From assembly GCA_020205615.1 (NCBI GenBank), contig CM035166.1, positions 90,263,043-90,327,042 of the forward strand: 64,000 nt of DNA. Reading direction: 5' to 3'. The translations under genes and the position numbers were made by a program. Each line of letters starts with the position of its first letter. Position 1 is the first letter of the stretch. The notes beneath the pieces are model-generated. The model was not told the origin of the DNA. It saw nothing but the letters and a program-made list of their open reading frames with translations, and did no database searches. Of the stretch, positions 43,585 through 54,994 are shown one piece after another. This DNA comes from Panax quinquefolius (lineage: Eukaryota; Streptophyta; Magnoliopsida; Apiales; Araliaceae).

Positions 43585-45273
43585 CTATAACGGCCATCGA
43601 GAAATTCGGATCTTATTGAAAAATGATTTTATTAAATTGAATAATAATAAAATCATATTCCATGTGTTATCAAGATGGTTGTCATTGTATAACCTATTGA
43701 TGTTAGAATGTCGTAGTATTTGAGCTACGTGGATGAATTAAATTGTTTGAATTTCCAAGACAAAAATAAAAGTTTTCCGAGAAATTTTTGAAAAACACTA
43801 TTCATTGGTATTTGCTCGGGATATAATTTTGAGTTTCCGAGAAATACACAATGATGGAATAACAAGGTAAGATGGATTATGTAATAAAAATCTAGTTATG
43901 GAAAATGTAATAATTCGCTTGTGGACTTAAATTATAAATGTTAAGGAAGGCGAAATAGTATTGAATAAGTAATAATGTATGATACTTTGGTATTGTACGG
44001 AGTAATGAAAATGAGTATAATACTAAGTATTATACGAGTTTGTAGGAAGGATGAAATACCGTATATAAATTCTATATGAATTAGAATACGAAAATAATAC
44101 ATCACCAATATGTATTAAGAAATGTTAATGGACTTGGAAGATTGGTTAACAATTATAAACAAGTCCAAGTGAATTAAAGGGAGAGGCCCAATCCTTAATG
44201 AATGAACAAACTAGTGTTTATTAATGCAAAGCCCAAAGGTTGAATTAATGCAAGCCCAAGCTAGAATCCATGAGTTGTATGACCCATGGGGCAAACCATA
44301 TTAATATGGTTATTGTGGTGACCAAGTTAATGTGGAGACCAAGTTAGTGTGGTGACCAAGACTAAGGAGTAATGCCCAAGACTTATGAGTGGTGGTCAAA
44401 CAAAGGGTAGGATTTGTGCTAAACAAGTAATGAATAATAAGGAGGTGGCTTAAGGAGGTGGGATGATTTAATGACCAAACTACCCTAGCTTTGAAAAAGT
44501 TCTATAAATAGAGAAGGCTTACAAGCCATTTGTTAGTTGTTCAAATAATCCAACCAATTTAAAGTGCTTAAGTGTTAGAGAGAATAAGCTACCAATAAGT
44601 CATTCCATAAGTAAGAAGAAGAAGCAAGCTACCTTATCAAGACTACATAAAAGTAAGACTTCTTCTCTATTATCTTCTCTCTCTACCATGATAGGTTGAT
44701 AAGAAAAGAGGGATTAAGAAACATGAATGATAAGAAGTAAGAAGAATGAATAAGTCTTGAACTTAAGCCATATAAGTTGGCAATAAGTCATTTGAACTTA
44801 TAAAAGTTATAAACTTATTATAAGTTAACCTTGAATGTTAAGTATGAAAATATGAATTTGTAATGAGTTTATTAAGAGAAGTAATAAGGATGAAAAAGGA
44901 CTTGTATGATCCTATGAATCATAAGTAAAGTTATATGTGAAGAACATGTAAAGTATGATGATTAAGAAACTTTAATTGTCATAAGTCATGAATAATCAAA
45001 TCTTAAGTAGTTTAAAATTTGACAAGTTATAAGCTCATGAAGAATAAGTCAAAATCCAACAATGAATATAAGTTGTTGTATTAAGTATGTTAAGATGTTC
45101 ACATGATGAATGAAGTTCATTTGTAATGTTGAACAAATCATAAGAATGAAGATTTGCCAGAATTTGCACGATTGGACGATAATCGTCGAATTCGTAAAAT
45201 TCTCGGAATAGAAGTCAAATTTTGTGTTTGATCACGGAACCATGGTTTTCCAATAGAGACAAATCATATTTGG
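43585..45273 (+). mobile_element. LTR X fragment (array unit P1)
   Basis: Equivalent of 21936-23603, with TATA at 44503-44511. Joins the P2 3' LTR at CATGACT 45274, the same join as in P0/P1. Differs from P0's copy by an extra AAAAGTTATAAACTTAT near 44800. Confidence 0.55.
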
Positions 45274-47565
45274 CATGACTATACCAAATAATCCCTGGTC
45301 ATAATCATACCAAAAACTGTCCATCAATACATTATAGGCCACTGAGGACTTTTACCACATCATTTATAACATTATAGGTCATGATTATACCGAATGATCC
45401 CTGGTCATAATCATAGTAAGTCCATCTATGTACGTAAGCCAAAGATGACTTTCATTACAATATAAGCATGAGGATGATGACAATGACATAATAATTCAAT
45501 AAAATAAGTTCAAGAATAAATTTTAAAGATTTATAAGTTAATTTATCCTGAACTCAATAACGTCCAAATTGTCAACATGATACTGCTTTTTAGAGTAAAA
45601 TTCAAGAATTCTTAGAAGAATATTTCCATGAAAAGATACTGGATGAAGCGCAAATATCCATAATATTCTACTAATTTCGTAGAGTATAGAAACCAAAAAT
45701 TTAACCAACTGAGTATAATAGAATATATGAAACTGCAAAATGGATCTTCACCCACCATGCGGTAATCCACGTATAGAGATCATTTCCACAATTTAATAAG
45801 GAATGAATACAAAGGATCATTCACCATGCATGTGGTAATCCACATGGCAGTTATTCAACAAAATAATAAAGAATGGAATAGCGAAAAAGGATTCACCATG
45901 CGTTCGATAGACTTGAAGACAAAAGTTATTCCCAGCGAGAATAATAAATAATGGAACCGGTCCCAAGCATAAGCGCACGTACGAGGATATATACGGCGAA
46001 TAATAAATAATGGAACTACGTCCCAAGCATAAGCATACGAGATAGGATATTAAAGCGAATAATAAATAATGGAACCAGGTCCGGTGTAAACGCACAGACA
46101 TGATATTCTGACAGAATAATAAAGAATAGAATATTAGAAGAATTTCACCATGTATGCGGTAGTTCGCATAAACAAGTTTTTCCAACATAATAATAAGAAT
46201 GGAATAACATAAGTTCTCTTCATGAATACGAAAGAAATAATACCCCTTACCTTAGAAGAAACTTGATATTGGAAAAGTGAAGTAGCAAAATACTTTTCTT
46301 CTGTCTCTCTATAGTTTCTCTCTCTAGAGTTTCAGTGAATTCGTAAGAAATAATGAAGGAATGAGCTTCTATTTATAGAAGAACTGAAAGTGGCTCTTGG
46401 TCTTAACGAAGGGTCAAAATGACTCTTGGTAATATTGAAGAAACAACTACTATTTACGAAGGAGCAATTAACTCTTGAAATACCGAAGGGGCAAATAACT
46501 CTTGAAACACCGAATGGGCAAATAACTCTTGGAAAACCGAAGGGACAAATAACTCTTGGAAAACTGAAGGGACAAGTTACTATTAAAACTTTAAATCAAT
46601 GATCCATATTGATTTACTATTATAATTTCAACCAACGGTCTGAAAAATTAGCACATCTCCTCATGGAATAATATTGTACCTAAAAATGATTTGGATAGAA
46701 AAGAAATATATTTTTCGGGTGAATAGTACCCCATGAATAGTAACTCGTGAATAGTACTCTGACACGAAAAGTGCCCCGAATACTCGATTGAACAATATAA
46801 CCTCCAGACATCAATTATTATCGAAACAAATGTCGATTTCCACTAACACAAATAATTTCATCACAATGGAACTATAAAATTCATCTTTAATCAACACAAA
46901 CTTATTCATCATTAATATTATAACTCACAAATATTAACAACCAGGTCGTTCTCAGGAAAGAGGGGGCTTTCCAATAAGGATTTCTCCCTATTGGCGCGCA
47001 ATTAGGTGACCAAACCTCTCCTTGATAGAACTTCTAGATATTGTAAATATTGCAATTTAATAATATGATTAACTTTGTCGTCTCAATTATTGATTTAATA
47101 ATATAACATATTATGCAGATGATACTGTGATAATAATCGAATCAATAATATGAGAGAGATATGATGCAAATTCTTATGTAGCAATAATTGAGTATTACTG
47201 AGTGACTTCTCACATAAGCATTAATAACCAATACTGTGTGCTACTATGCAACCATGCGTATTCTTTGTACTTTTACTCTGGGTAGTTCAGCAGTTCTTCT
47301 AATGGTAACACTTACGTAGTTATTTTTATAAAAAGATAATTCTGTCGTTTTTTTACTACGACAATACTTCCGTTGTGGGGTCCACCAATGATTGTGCCAT
47401 CGTACAAATATTCCATGACCAATCGAATATTATATAACCACTTACTTACTTTGCAAAATTTGTAAATATTACCCAACTATAACATTATATTATATCCACA
47501 CCATAATATTCAAAAATATATTTCGAGAGAAATTAATCTTTATTCATAAAAGTTGGGGTCTTACA
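45274..47565 (-). mobile_element. G 3' LTR of unit P2, 5'-truncated
   Basis: 2.29 kb, lacking the first 600 bp of the LTR. Retains the 46-bp segment absent from the P1 and P2 5' LTRs (about 45540-45590). Has an extra 61-bp unit (45930-46135), 27-bp repeats (46459-46572) and the terminus GGGGTCTTACA beside the polypurine tract. Confidence 0.8.
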
Positions 47566-48403
47566 ACCTCCCCTTCTTATGAAATTTCGTCCTCGAAATT
47601 AGGGTGCTTACCTGGTATATCGAAGAGGTGAGGATATCTTGACTTCATCTCAGATTCTAACTCCCATGTCGTTTCTTCCACACCGTGGTTTCTCCACAAA
47701 ACTTTGACTTGAGGTATAATATTGGAGCGTAGAATATGATCCTTCTTATCCAAGATTTTAACAGGTAACTCTTCATACGTTAAATCTTCTTCTATCTCGT
47801 CTGGTTCTAATTCAATAATGTGGTTCGGGTCTTTCACATATTTACGTAGCATAGATATATGAAAAACGTTATGAACGCGAGACATACTTGGCGGTAAGGC
47901 GAGTCTATAGGCCACAGTTCCTACTCGTTCGAGGATTATAAATGGGCCAATGAATCGAGGATTGAGCTTTCCTCTCTTACCAAATCTCGTAACTCCTTTT
48001 CATGGAGCAACACGTAACAACACATGATCTCCAATATCGAATTCCACGTCCTTTCGATGAAGATCAGCATAACTCTTTTGTCGATCTTGTGAGGTTTTTA
48101 TACGTTGCCGGATCGTTTGAATCTTTTCTATAGTCATACGTACCAAATTCGGTCCCAACAACGTTGCTTCACTCACCTCATCCCAAAGATCTTGGCGAAT
48201 GACACTTTCTTCAATCTGGCGCCTCAAATGGAGCTATGCCAATACTTGCTTGATAACTATTGTTGTAGGAAAACTCCACCAATGGTAAGAACTTGTCCCA
48301 ACTTCCCTTGAAGTCAAGGACACGGAGTCTTAATAAATCTTCAAGAGTTTGAATAGTCCTCTCGATTGTTAAATGCGTCTCGAGGATGATATGCCGAACT
48401 AAA

Positions 48404-48799
48404 TCATAAATTCGTGCCCATAGCTTTTTGCAAACTAACCCAAAATCTTGAAGTAAATCTTGGGTCTCGATCAGAAACTATGGATATTGGCATACCATGC
48501 AATCTTACAATCTCGTTTATATACATACTAGTAAGACGTTCAAGTGTATAAGTTTCTCGTATCGGTAAGAAATGAGCAGACTTGGTCAATCTATCAACAA
48601 TGACCCAAATCGCATCTATGCCTTGAGAAACCTTGGGAAGACCAGTAACAAAATCCATGGTAATTTGCTCCCACTTCCATTCTGTAATTTCAAGTGGTTG
48701 CAATGGACCTTTTGGCACTTGATGCTCCGCCTTAACTCGTTGACAAGTTAGACACCTTGAGATAAACAACGCTATCTCTCTCTTTATATTGCTCCACAA
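48404..48799 (-). pseudogene. G integrase core, unit P2
   Basis: 131 codons identical or nearly so to the P1 core, from the zinc-finger Cys pair (CLTCQ) to both catalytic Asp residues (MDFVTGLPK and SDRDPRF). A frame change near 48800 cuts off the His part of the zinc site. The shared TGA at 48406-48404 precedes the catalytic Glu. Confidence 0.8.
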
Positions 48800-49724
48800 A
48801 ATGTATGGCGAAGATCACGATACATTTTGGTACTCCCGAGATGGATTGCAAGCGGTGTGTTATGCGCCTCCATCATGATTTTATACTTCAAGTCGAGAAT
48901 CGTTAGGAACACAAAGTCCGGAGTTTACTCAAGTATTCCTTTTCATCGATTCTTGCTTCGAATAGCACCTTTTTCCACTTTCTTCTTCATACGCATCGGC
49001 TCCAGTGCGTAGCTTGAGCAACTTTAACTTTATCGATTAAAAGTCGGTTCTACTCGTATATTCGCCATCATCATATATGGGTCCTCGGAGTCTTTAACTC
49101 TATCTCCATCCTTCGTAGAAGTCATACACAATGGGCCCTTGCGTTGATAATAATGCACTTCGTGTGCGCATATGATCTTCTACTCACTCAACGCGTCGGC
49201 TATTACGTTCGCTTTTCGGGATGGTATTGGATGGTATGATCATAATCTATCACAGCTCAAGCCAACGTTGTTGCTGCATGTTAAGTTCCTTACGAGTGAA
49301 GAAATATTTGAGGCTTTTATGATCCGTATAGATCTCCACCTTCTCTCCATACGGGTAATGCCTCCAAATCTAAAGTTAAAAAAGCAGCAATGACAACTCT
49401 AGATCATGAGTAGAATAATTCCTCTCATATTCTTTGAGTTGTCGTGAGGCATAAAGGCTATGAATTTCCCATGTTGCATGAGAACACATCCTAACCCTTT
49501 GCACGAAGCATCACTTTGTAAATGACAAATCCCTCCGTGCGGATGGTATTAGCCGAGCAGTCTTTGAAATGAGTCTACTCTTGAGTTCTTGAAAACTCTT
49601 CTCACATTCCTTGCTCCAAACGAATTTTGTATCTTTTCGAGTTAGCTGCGTTAATGGAGTAGTAATTCGAGAAAACCCTTCTACGAATCTCCGATAATAA
49701 CCCCACTAAAGCGAGAAAGCTACA
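48800..49724 (-). pseudogene. G RNase H and linker, unit P2, heavily garbled
   Basis: Aligns with 36200-37130 of P1 but no frame above 60 codons survives. Most differences are small insertions or deletions at CTG/CAG positions (for instance TACGAGTGAAG against TCTGAGTGAAG), so part of the damage may be a sequencing artefact, not evolution. Confidence 0.6.
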
Positions 49725-50400
49725 TTACCTCGATCGCGACTTAGGTTGCTCCCAGCTTTGAATTGCTTCAATCTTTACTAGGTCAACACATATTCCATGA
49801 CTTGATGATACGTGCCCAAGGAATACTATTTCCTCAAGCCAGAACTCGCATTTCTTCAACTTGGCATATAGCTTGTTTTCACGAAGCTTTTGAAGTATCA
49901 GCCTCAAGTGTTGCTCATGGTCTTCACGGGTTTTGGAGTATATGAGGATGTCATCAATAAAGACGACCACAAAGTGATCCAAATATTCCTTGAATACTCG
50001 GTTCATCATGTCCATGAAGGTAGCAGGAGCATTAGTTAATCCAAAAGACATGACAAGGAATTCACAATGCCCGTACCGAGTTCTGAAAGCAGTCTTTGGA
50101 ATGACATCAGTTTTAATCTTCAATTTGGTGATATCCGAGCGAAGATTGATCTTTGAAAAGAAATTTGGCGCCTTACAGAATTGGTCAAACAGATCATCAA
50201 TACGAGGTAGCGGTACCTATTTTGATGGTGACATGATTCAACTCCGATAATCAATACAAAGTCGCATACTTCCATCTTTCTTCTTCTCGAATAGAATAGG
50301 AGCACCCCAAGGAGGCGTCTTAGGATGAATAAAACCGATGTCTAACAATTCTGTAGTTGGATTTTAACTCACGAAGTTCAATAGGAGCCATTCGATATGG
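49725..50400 (-). pseudogene. G reverse transcriptase, unit P2
   Basis: 50123-49725 is open for 132 codons: [21 protein letters not shown], the catalytic FIDDI, and [14 protein letters not shown]. Upstream, 50400-50124 carries CIDYREL-like and motif A sequence in shifted frames, with the same Asp-to-Asn codon as P1. P2 therefore keeps more of the RT open across the P1 stop. Confidence 0.8.
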
Positions 50401-51287
50401 GGCTTTGGAAATGGGTTTTTCTGGGATTCAAGGTCGATACAAAATTCAATTTCACGCTCTGGGGGTATGCCAGAAAGTTCTTCAGGGAATACGTCAGGAA
50501 ATTTCTTAACAATAGAAATATCATTCAAAACTGACGTATTTTTGTTTAGATCCGTGACATGAGCTAAGAAAGCTTGACATCCATTTTTTAATAAATGAAT
50601 AGCTTTATGGCTTGATATGACAGTGATTGATTTTAGTGGTTTGGCTGCTTGAATTCGTATAATAGGTTGGTTATGAATATGAAAGCTAACAACCTTACGA
50701 AAATAATCGATTTTAGCATGACGAGTAGTTAACCAATCAATCCCTAAAATCACATCAAATGCAAGTATTTTCAAAAAAATAAGATCGACAGGTAACACGC
50801 GATTACCGATTTGAATCAAACAAGACTTATAAATCGTGGATGTAATGAAGGTTTCACACAAATTAGTTTCAACAGATAAATCAAAGTCTAATTTCTCCTG
50901 AGTCAAATTTAAACGTTGAGCGCAAGTAGGAGAAATAAAGGAATGGGTAGAACCGGTATCAAATAAATTATAAACTTCGCTAGAGTTTATGGTTAGCTTA
51001 CCCGTGATCACCTCATTCGAATTCCTCGCTTTTTGGGAGGTTACGACAAACGCTCTCCCTTGAACTGCCGGTTTTGTCTTGTCTGGGACACCTTTTGATG
51101 CCTCCATCCCACCTGGACTTAACTTTGGTGCACGACAAAATTGGGCTAGGTGGCCTTCTTTTCCACAATTATAACATGCTTTGGACTGCATCGTGTAGTT
51201 TGGACTTATGTGTCCTTCCCCTCCACATTTGTAACATACGACCGATGGTCGTTCTCCTTCCTTAACAGCGGGTGCTGGTGCTAACAT
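50364..51287 (-). pseudogene. G zinc knuckles and protease, unit P2
   Basis: 307 open codons, parallel to P1 37828-38694. Knuckle 1 has Tyr in place of the final Cys; knuckle 2 is complete. Protease LFDTGSTHSFIS and ILGIDWL are intact. The C-terminus extends further than in P1, through FPDVFPEELSGIPPEREIEF, the normal join to RT. Confidence 0.8.
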
Positions 51288-51709
51288 CTTTCCATCTTTG
51301 CTGAACCTTCTCTTCTTGAACTTTCACCTCTTATTGTCTTGGCCATGATTACCACCGAAGTGGTTATCATTTCTGGCATGTTGAATCCCTCCACGTTTGT
51401 TGTCACAACCCGATGATCGCTACCATCGGTATTATCGACTTGTCGTATGCTCTCTCTTGGTTGGGTTGACTCATTATTGACGTATCATTCTTTCCTCATT
51501 ATCAACCAAGTGGGATGCAAACCGAGATAACTCGGTAAACTTAGCTTCGTACTGCGCCACAGTCTTATTTTTTTTCTCAAGCTTGATGAACTCTACCTCC
51601 TTCATGTGATGAATACTTTTAGGAAATTACTTGTCGTTGAACAGCTCTTGGAACTTCTCCCAAGACATCTTCAGTGCGGCAGGTTGAGTACGCTTTATAG
51701 ATTCCCACC

Positions 51710-51714
51710 AGTAA
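51710..51714. repeat. Target-site duplication, left (AGTAA)
   Basis: AGTAA directly before TGTGAC. Five bases is the normal duplication made by LTR-element integrases. Confidence 0.9.
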
Positions 51715-52711
51715 TGTGACACCCCCAAAATAGGTATACATCACCTATTTTGAGTTGTCAATACATGGTACAGAAACAACTACAACTTTATTATTACAAC
51801 AGTAAAACTGTGAGTTTGAATACAAATATTATCTTCTAGACAATATCTATACTCAAATAAATCCTCATCACATTTATTGATACATTATTTTACAAAAATG
51901 GTGAGGACTACTAAACAATCCTTTCTAAAACCTTCATTCCATACCCAGACTCGTACTCGCTATATTCTCGCCTCCACGAGAAGAAAAATGGAACAAAAAG
52001 GAAAAGGGTGAGCTCAACTAGCCCGATAAAGAATATTATGACTAAGATAATATACAACAAATTACCGTTAGTCTTCAACAGGGAAAAATCTAATAGAAAT
52101 ACAATAGACAACAAATTTTAAATCAATAGTCGCAATGAAATAATAATTCATTAGAAGAGTTAAGTAGAGAATGCAAACTACTATCTTCTATGTATGAATT
52201 TAAAAGTTCATAAATCTATCTTTTATCCCCGTAACATCAATCAATATACATACGGAATCAAATATTCATCTTGCACTCTGAGCCAAAGATATTCATCGAT
52301 TAGTTATGTTCATCTAACACACTGTTCATCTTTGCACTATAGCCAAAGATATTCTTCAGAAATCATTCATCTTTTTTCTGGGCCAAAGATATTCAATAAT
52401 ATCATCATTTAAGACCGAGGATGATGAAAATATTTTTTAAAGAAAGCGAATCCGGTGAAACAAAATGACAAGGATTAAGGATTAAGGATTAAGTACTTTG
52501 TTTTATCCATGTTCAAAAATACCTCAAAAATAATCATAGTGGTGTAAAATTCAAGAATGATCAAAACATGGATACAATCAAAGCTAGTATTGAGAATAGA
52601 TATTTTGGACAAAAAGAAGAAATTTATATTTTAAATTGAATAGTGCAGATATCGTGAATAGTAACTCAGACACCAAAAGATAGAAATTCCACAAAAACAT
52701 CTTCACGCTTT

Positions 52712-52794
52712 CATGAATAGTACTCGTGAATAGTAACTCGTGAATAGTAACTCATGAATAGTAACTTCATGAATAGTAACTCATGAATAGTAAC
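52712..52794. repeat. Tandem TGAATAGTAACTC repeats in solo LTR S
   Basis: Six adjacent 14-15 bp units of TGAATAGTA followed by CTCG, ACTCG, ACTCA, ACTTCA, ACTCA and ACCCC. Two or three looser copies of the same motif occur in all G LTRs (for example 62002-62040). Confidence 0.8.
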
Positions 52795-53067
52795 CCCGAA
52801 CATGAAAAAGTTCCAAATTTGAAAAAAGTTCCAACCAATATTTCAAAGATAATGATATTGAAGAAATAATATCATTTGAGAAGAAAATAACATCCCTTAC
52901 CTCGAAAGATTAGTACTTCTAAGCTGGAATAAAATGTATAATCTTTGAAGGAACTTGCACCGATCTAACAATACTCAAAGTATACTCAAAATACTCACAA
53001 GAATACGCTCGATAATATAGAGAGAGAAAACTTGATTTCGAGTGATTTTCAATTCTAACCTAAGCAC

Positions 53068-53076
53068 CTATTTATA
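53068..53076 (-). promoter_or_regulatory. Candidate TATA box in solo LTR S
   Basis: CTATTTATA, read as TATAAATAG on the minus strand, in the same relative position as in the G LTR. It could direct transcription leftward into the P2 gag remnant. Confidence 0.45.
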
Positions 53077-54403
53077 GGAAAATGCTTAGAACACCAAAGC
53101 GAAAAATTTAATAAAATATTAATATATATTATAAATTTCCTTAGCCCATCTTTGAAGATCTGATTTCAGCAATTAATATCACATGTTAGCCCACTTAAAT
53201 TCAAAAAAAAACGTTTTCTTTAAAATAATAATTAAAACTTCCAAAAATCAATTATTTTGACTTGAAACTTCAATAATTCACAATAAATAGCCCTTTTATC
53301 AGAAAATTTGAATCTCATGAGTTTTTATAGGAAATTCAATTCTCTACAACTTTGCGAAGAAAGGTTTTCTGAATTCCAAACAGAAATTGACCGAAATCTA
53401 CAAGCAGGCAATTTCTTAATTTATAATCAAATTTCGGTCGATAAATAGGGTCCCATGAGCATGTTTAACATGTTTTAAACATTTATTGCAACAAAATACT
53501 CTTCCTCCTCGTATACTCATATATCCCACATTCGTTTGTAAAAATATCACCATTATTATATTATTAAAATATAATAATATATTTAAAAGAATTATTTTAT
53601 CGTAAAAAGATAAAATTTCAATTTTCAATAATTGTCACATTAAAATTTTTTCTCCATCTATATCCACATAAAATCAATATTTTCCTCATCATATGAATCA
53701 ATAATTAATTATTCACAAATAATATTACAGAATCACAATATTGACAACCGTGCGGTTCAGGGAAGAGGGGCTTTCAATAAGAATTTCTTCTTCTTGGTAG
53801 CAATTAGGTGACCAAACCTCTCCTTATGTAACTTTATAGACATTGCCAATAATGTTATCTAATAATATTATTAGGATAATATGAATTATTGCTTCGATAA
53901 TGAAAATATCTTGTGTAATGACAATTATTGAAACAACAAAGAATATAAAAAATATCAACGACAATTATTAACTCAATCTTTGAGCAGTAATTTACGTAAC
54001 CATTATTGAGTAGTTCCTCTTCACGTAAGAATCAATAATTGGTGCAATACCGTGTGCTACTGTGTTTTAACCATCGAGTATTTTAACAGTATTAACGGTA
54101 ACAACTACGCCGTTATTTTTAACCAACTTATATTTGTCATTTTCTTCATCCAATCGCTTTTTAGTTATGGGGCCCACACATGGTCTGCTACCGTCGATAC
54201 GAATATTCCCCGAAGCGAGACGAATATTCCACGACCAAACGAATATTCCCCGACAACAATGAATATTTTATAACCACTTGCTTATTTTGAAATATTTGCG
54301 TATTTTACCCCAAACTATCCAAATTAATCACATCAACCCTTACTATTTCAAAATAATAAATAGAGAAAATTAAATTTCATTAATAATAAGTTGGGGTCTT
54401 ACA

Positions 54404-54408
54404 AGTAA
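54404..54408. repeat. Target-site duplication, right (AGTAA)
   Basis: AGTAA directly after TCTTACA, followed by TCTGCC, which resumes the gag sequence. Confidence 0.9.
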
Positions 54409-54808
54409 TCTGCCTCTGCACGCAACATGAAGGTGGCAAAGGGAACTTTTGCTCCTCGAAGCATCCCAAGACATCAAATATCTTGTTGATTTGCTTTATC
54501 CACGTCTCTGCCTTAAGTGGTTTTGGCTCTCCAAAAAACTCCGGTGGTCCCAGCTCCTTGAACTGCTTAGCGGTGACCGTCCGAGAGTTGTCAGTGTTTC
54601 TACCTGCATTTTGGACAAGAGCCGCCTTCGCCTGATGTTGCATGAATTTCATAAAGCCTTTGACCATCCCATCATTCACCATTTCATCGGTGTTATTGTT
54701 TACATGAGGATTATTGTCTTCTTGTTGGACATTACCCTGGGCATTGATCGTTGGTGACTCAATGGTCTAATGTGCTTCATTGCTTATCTCAACATTTTTG
54801 GATGCCAT
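54409..54808 (-). pseudogene. G gag, 5' part, unit P2
   Basis: ATG at 54808 with TAG at codon 14 (54769-54767), as in P1. An inner frame 54682-54380 reads 100 codons with QFKELGPPEFFGEPKPLKAE, TWIKQINKIFDVLGC and EEQKF, the Retrotrans_gag pattern, then changes frame and runs into the solo LTR. The capsid part continues beyond the insertion at 51709. Confidence 0.75.
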
Positions 54809-54980
54809 TTCAAATACTGCAACAAAACAAGGGTTAATTAACATATCACATATTATCCATATACTCTGACCGACCAATTAAATACCAAATAAACATAGGT
54901 AGGTCATACTAGTGAAGGAAATCCCCGTCTCTCCCCTCCTAGTTCTTGTCTCACATCTCAGCCAGGGATCATATCCCAAA

Positions 54981-54992
54981 GCTTTGATACCA
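54981..54992 (-). promoter_or_regulatory. Primer binding site of G, unit P2
   Basis: GCTTTGATACCA, read as TGGTATCAAAGC; one mismatch to the initiator-Met complement. Two bases from the LTR terminus TGTGACG at 54995. Confidence 0.75.
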
Positions 54993-54994
54993 AC

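Larger units (their letters stand above)
47577..51709 (-). pseudogene. Ty3/gypsy chromovirus pol and 3' gag, array unit P2
   Basis: Collinear with 34985-39120 of P1. Open pieces: chromodomain-like tail 47577-47915; integrase C-terminal part 48000-48227 (LLGPNLVRMTIEKIQTIRQR, then IGDHVLLRV); integrase core 48404-48799; RT palm 49725-50123 with FIDDILIYS; knuckle and protease 50364-51287; then 3' gag up to the solo LTR. Shares the integrase and tail stops and the RT motif A Asn (codon 50147-50145) with P1, but keeps CGA where P1 has TGA in RT. Confidence 0.85.
51715..54403 (-). mobile_element. Solo LTR S inserted in P2 gag
   Basis: 2.69 kb, TGTGACACCCCC to GGGGTCTTACA, flanked by AGTAA at 51710-51714 and 54404-54408. 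The uninterrupted P1 gag has a single AGTAA here (about 39127). Ends and the block GGGGCTTTCAATAAGAATTT resemble the G LTR, but the middle does not, so S is a sister family. It has no internal region: an LTR-LTR recombination product. Short frames within it are not coding. TATA box at 53068-53076. Confidence 0.9.

Noticed and set aside
45817..46188. Minus-strand frame of 123 codons rich in Leu, Ile, Phe and Tyr, like a membrane protein
   Set aside because: Read through the 61-bp LTR repeats; AT-rich repeat sequence yields hydrophobic residues by chance, and sister LTRs lack the frame.
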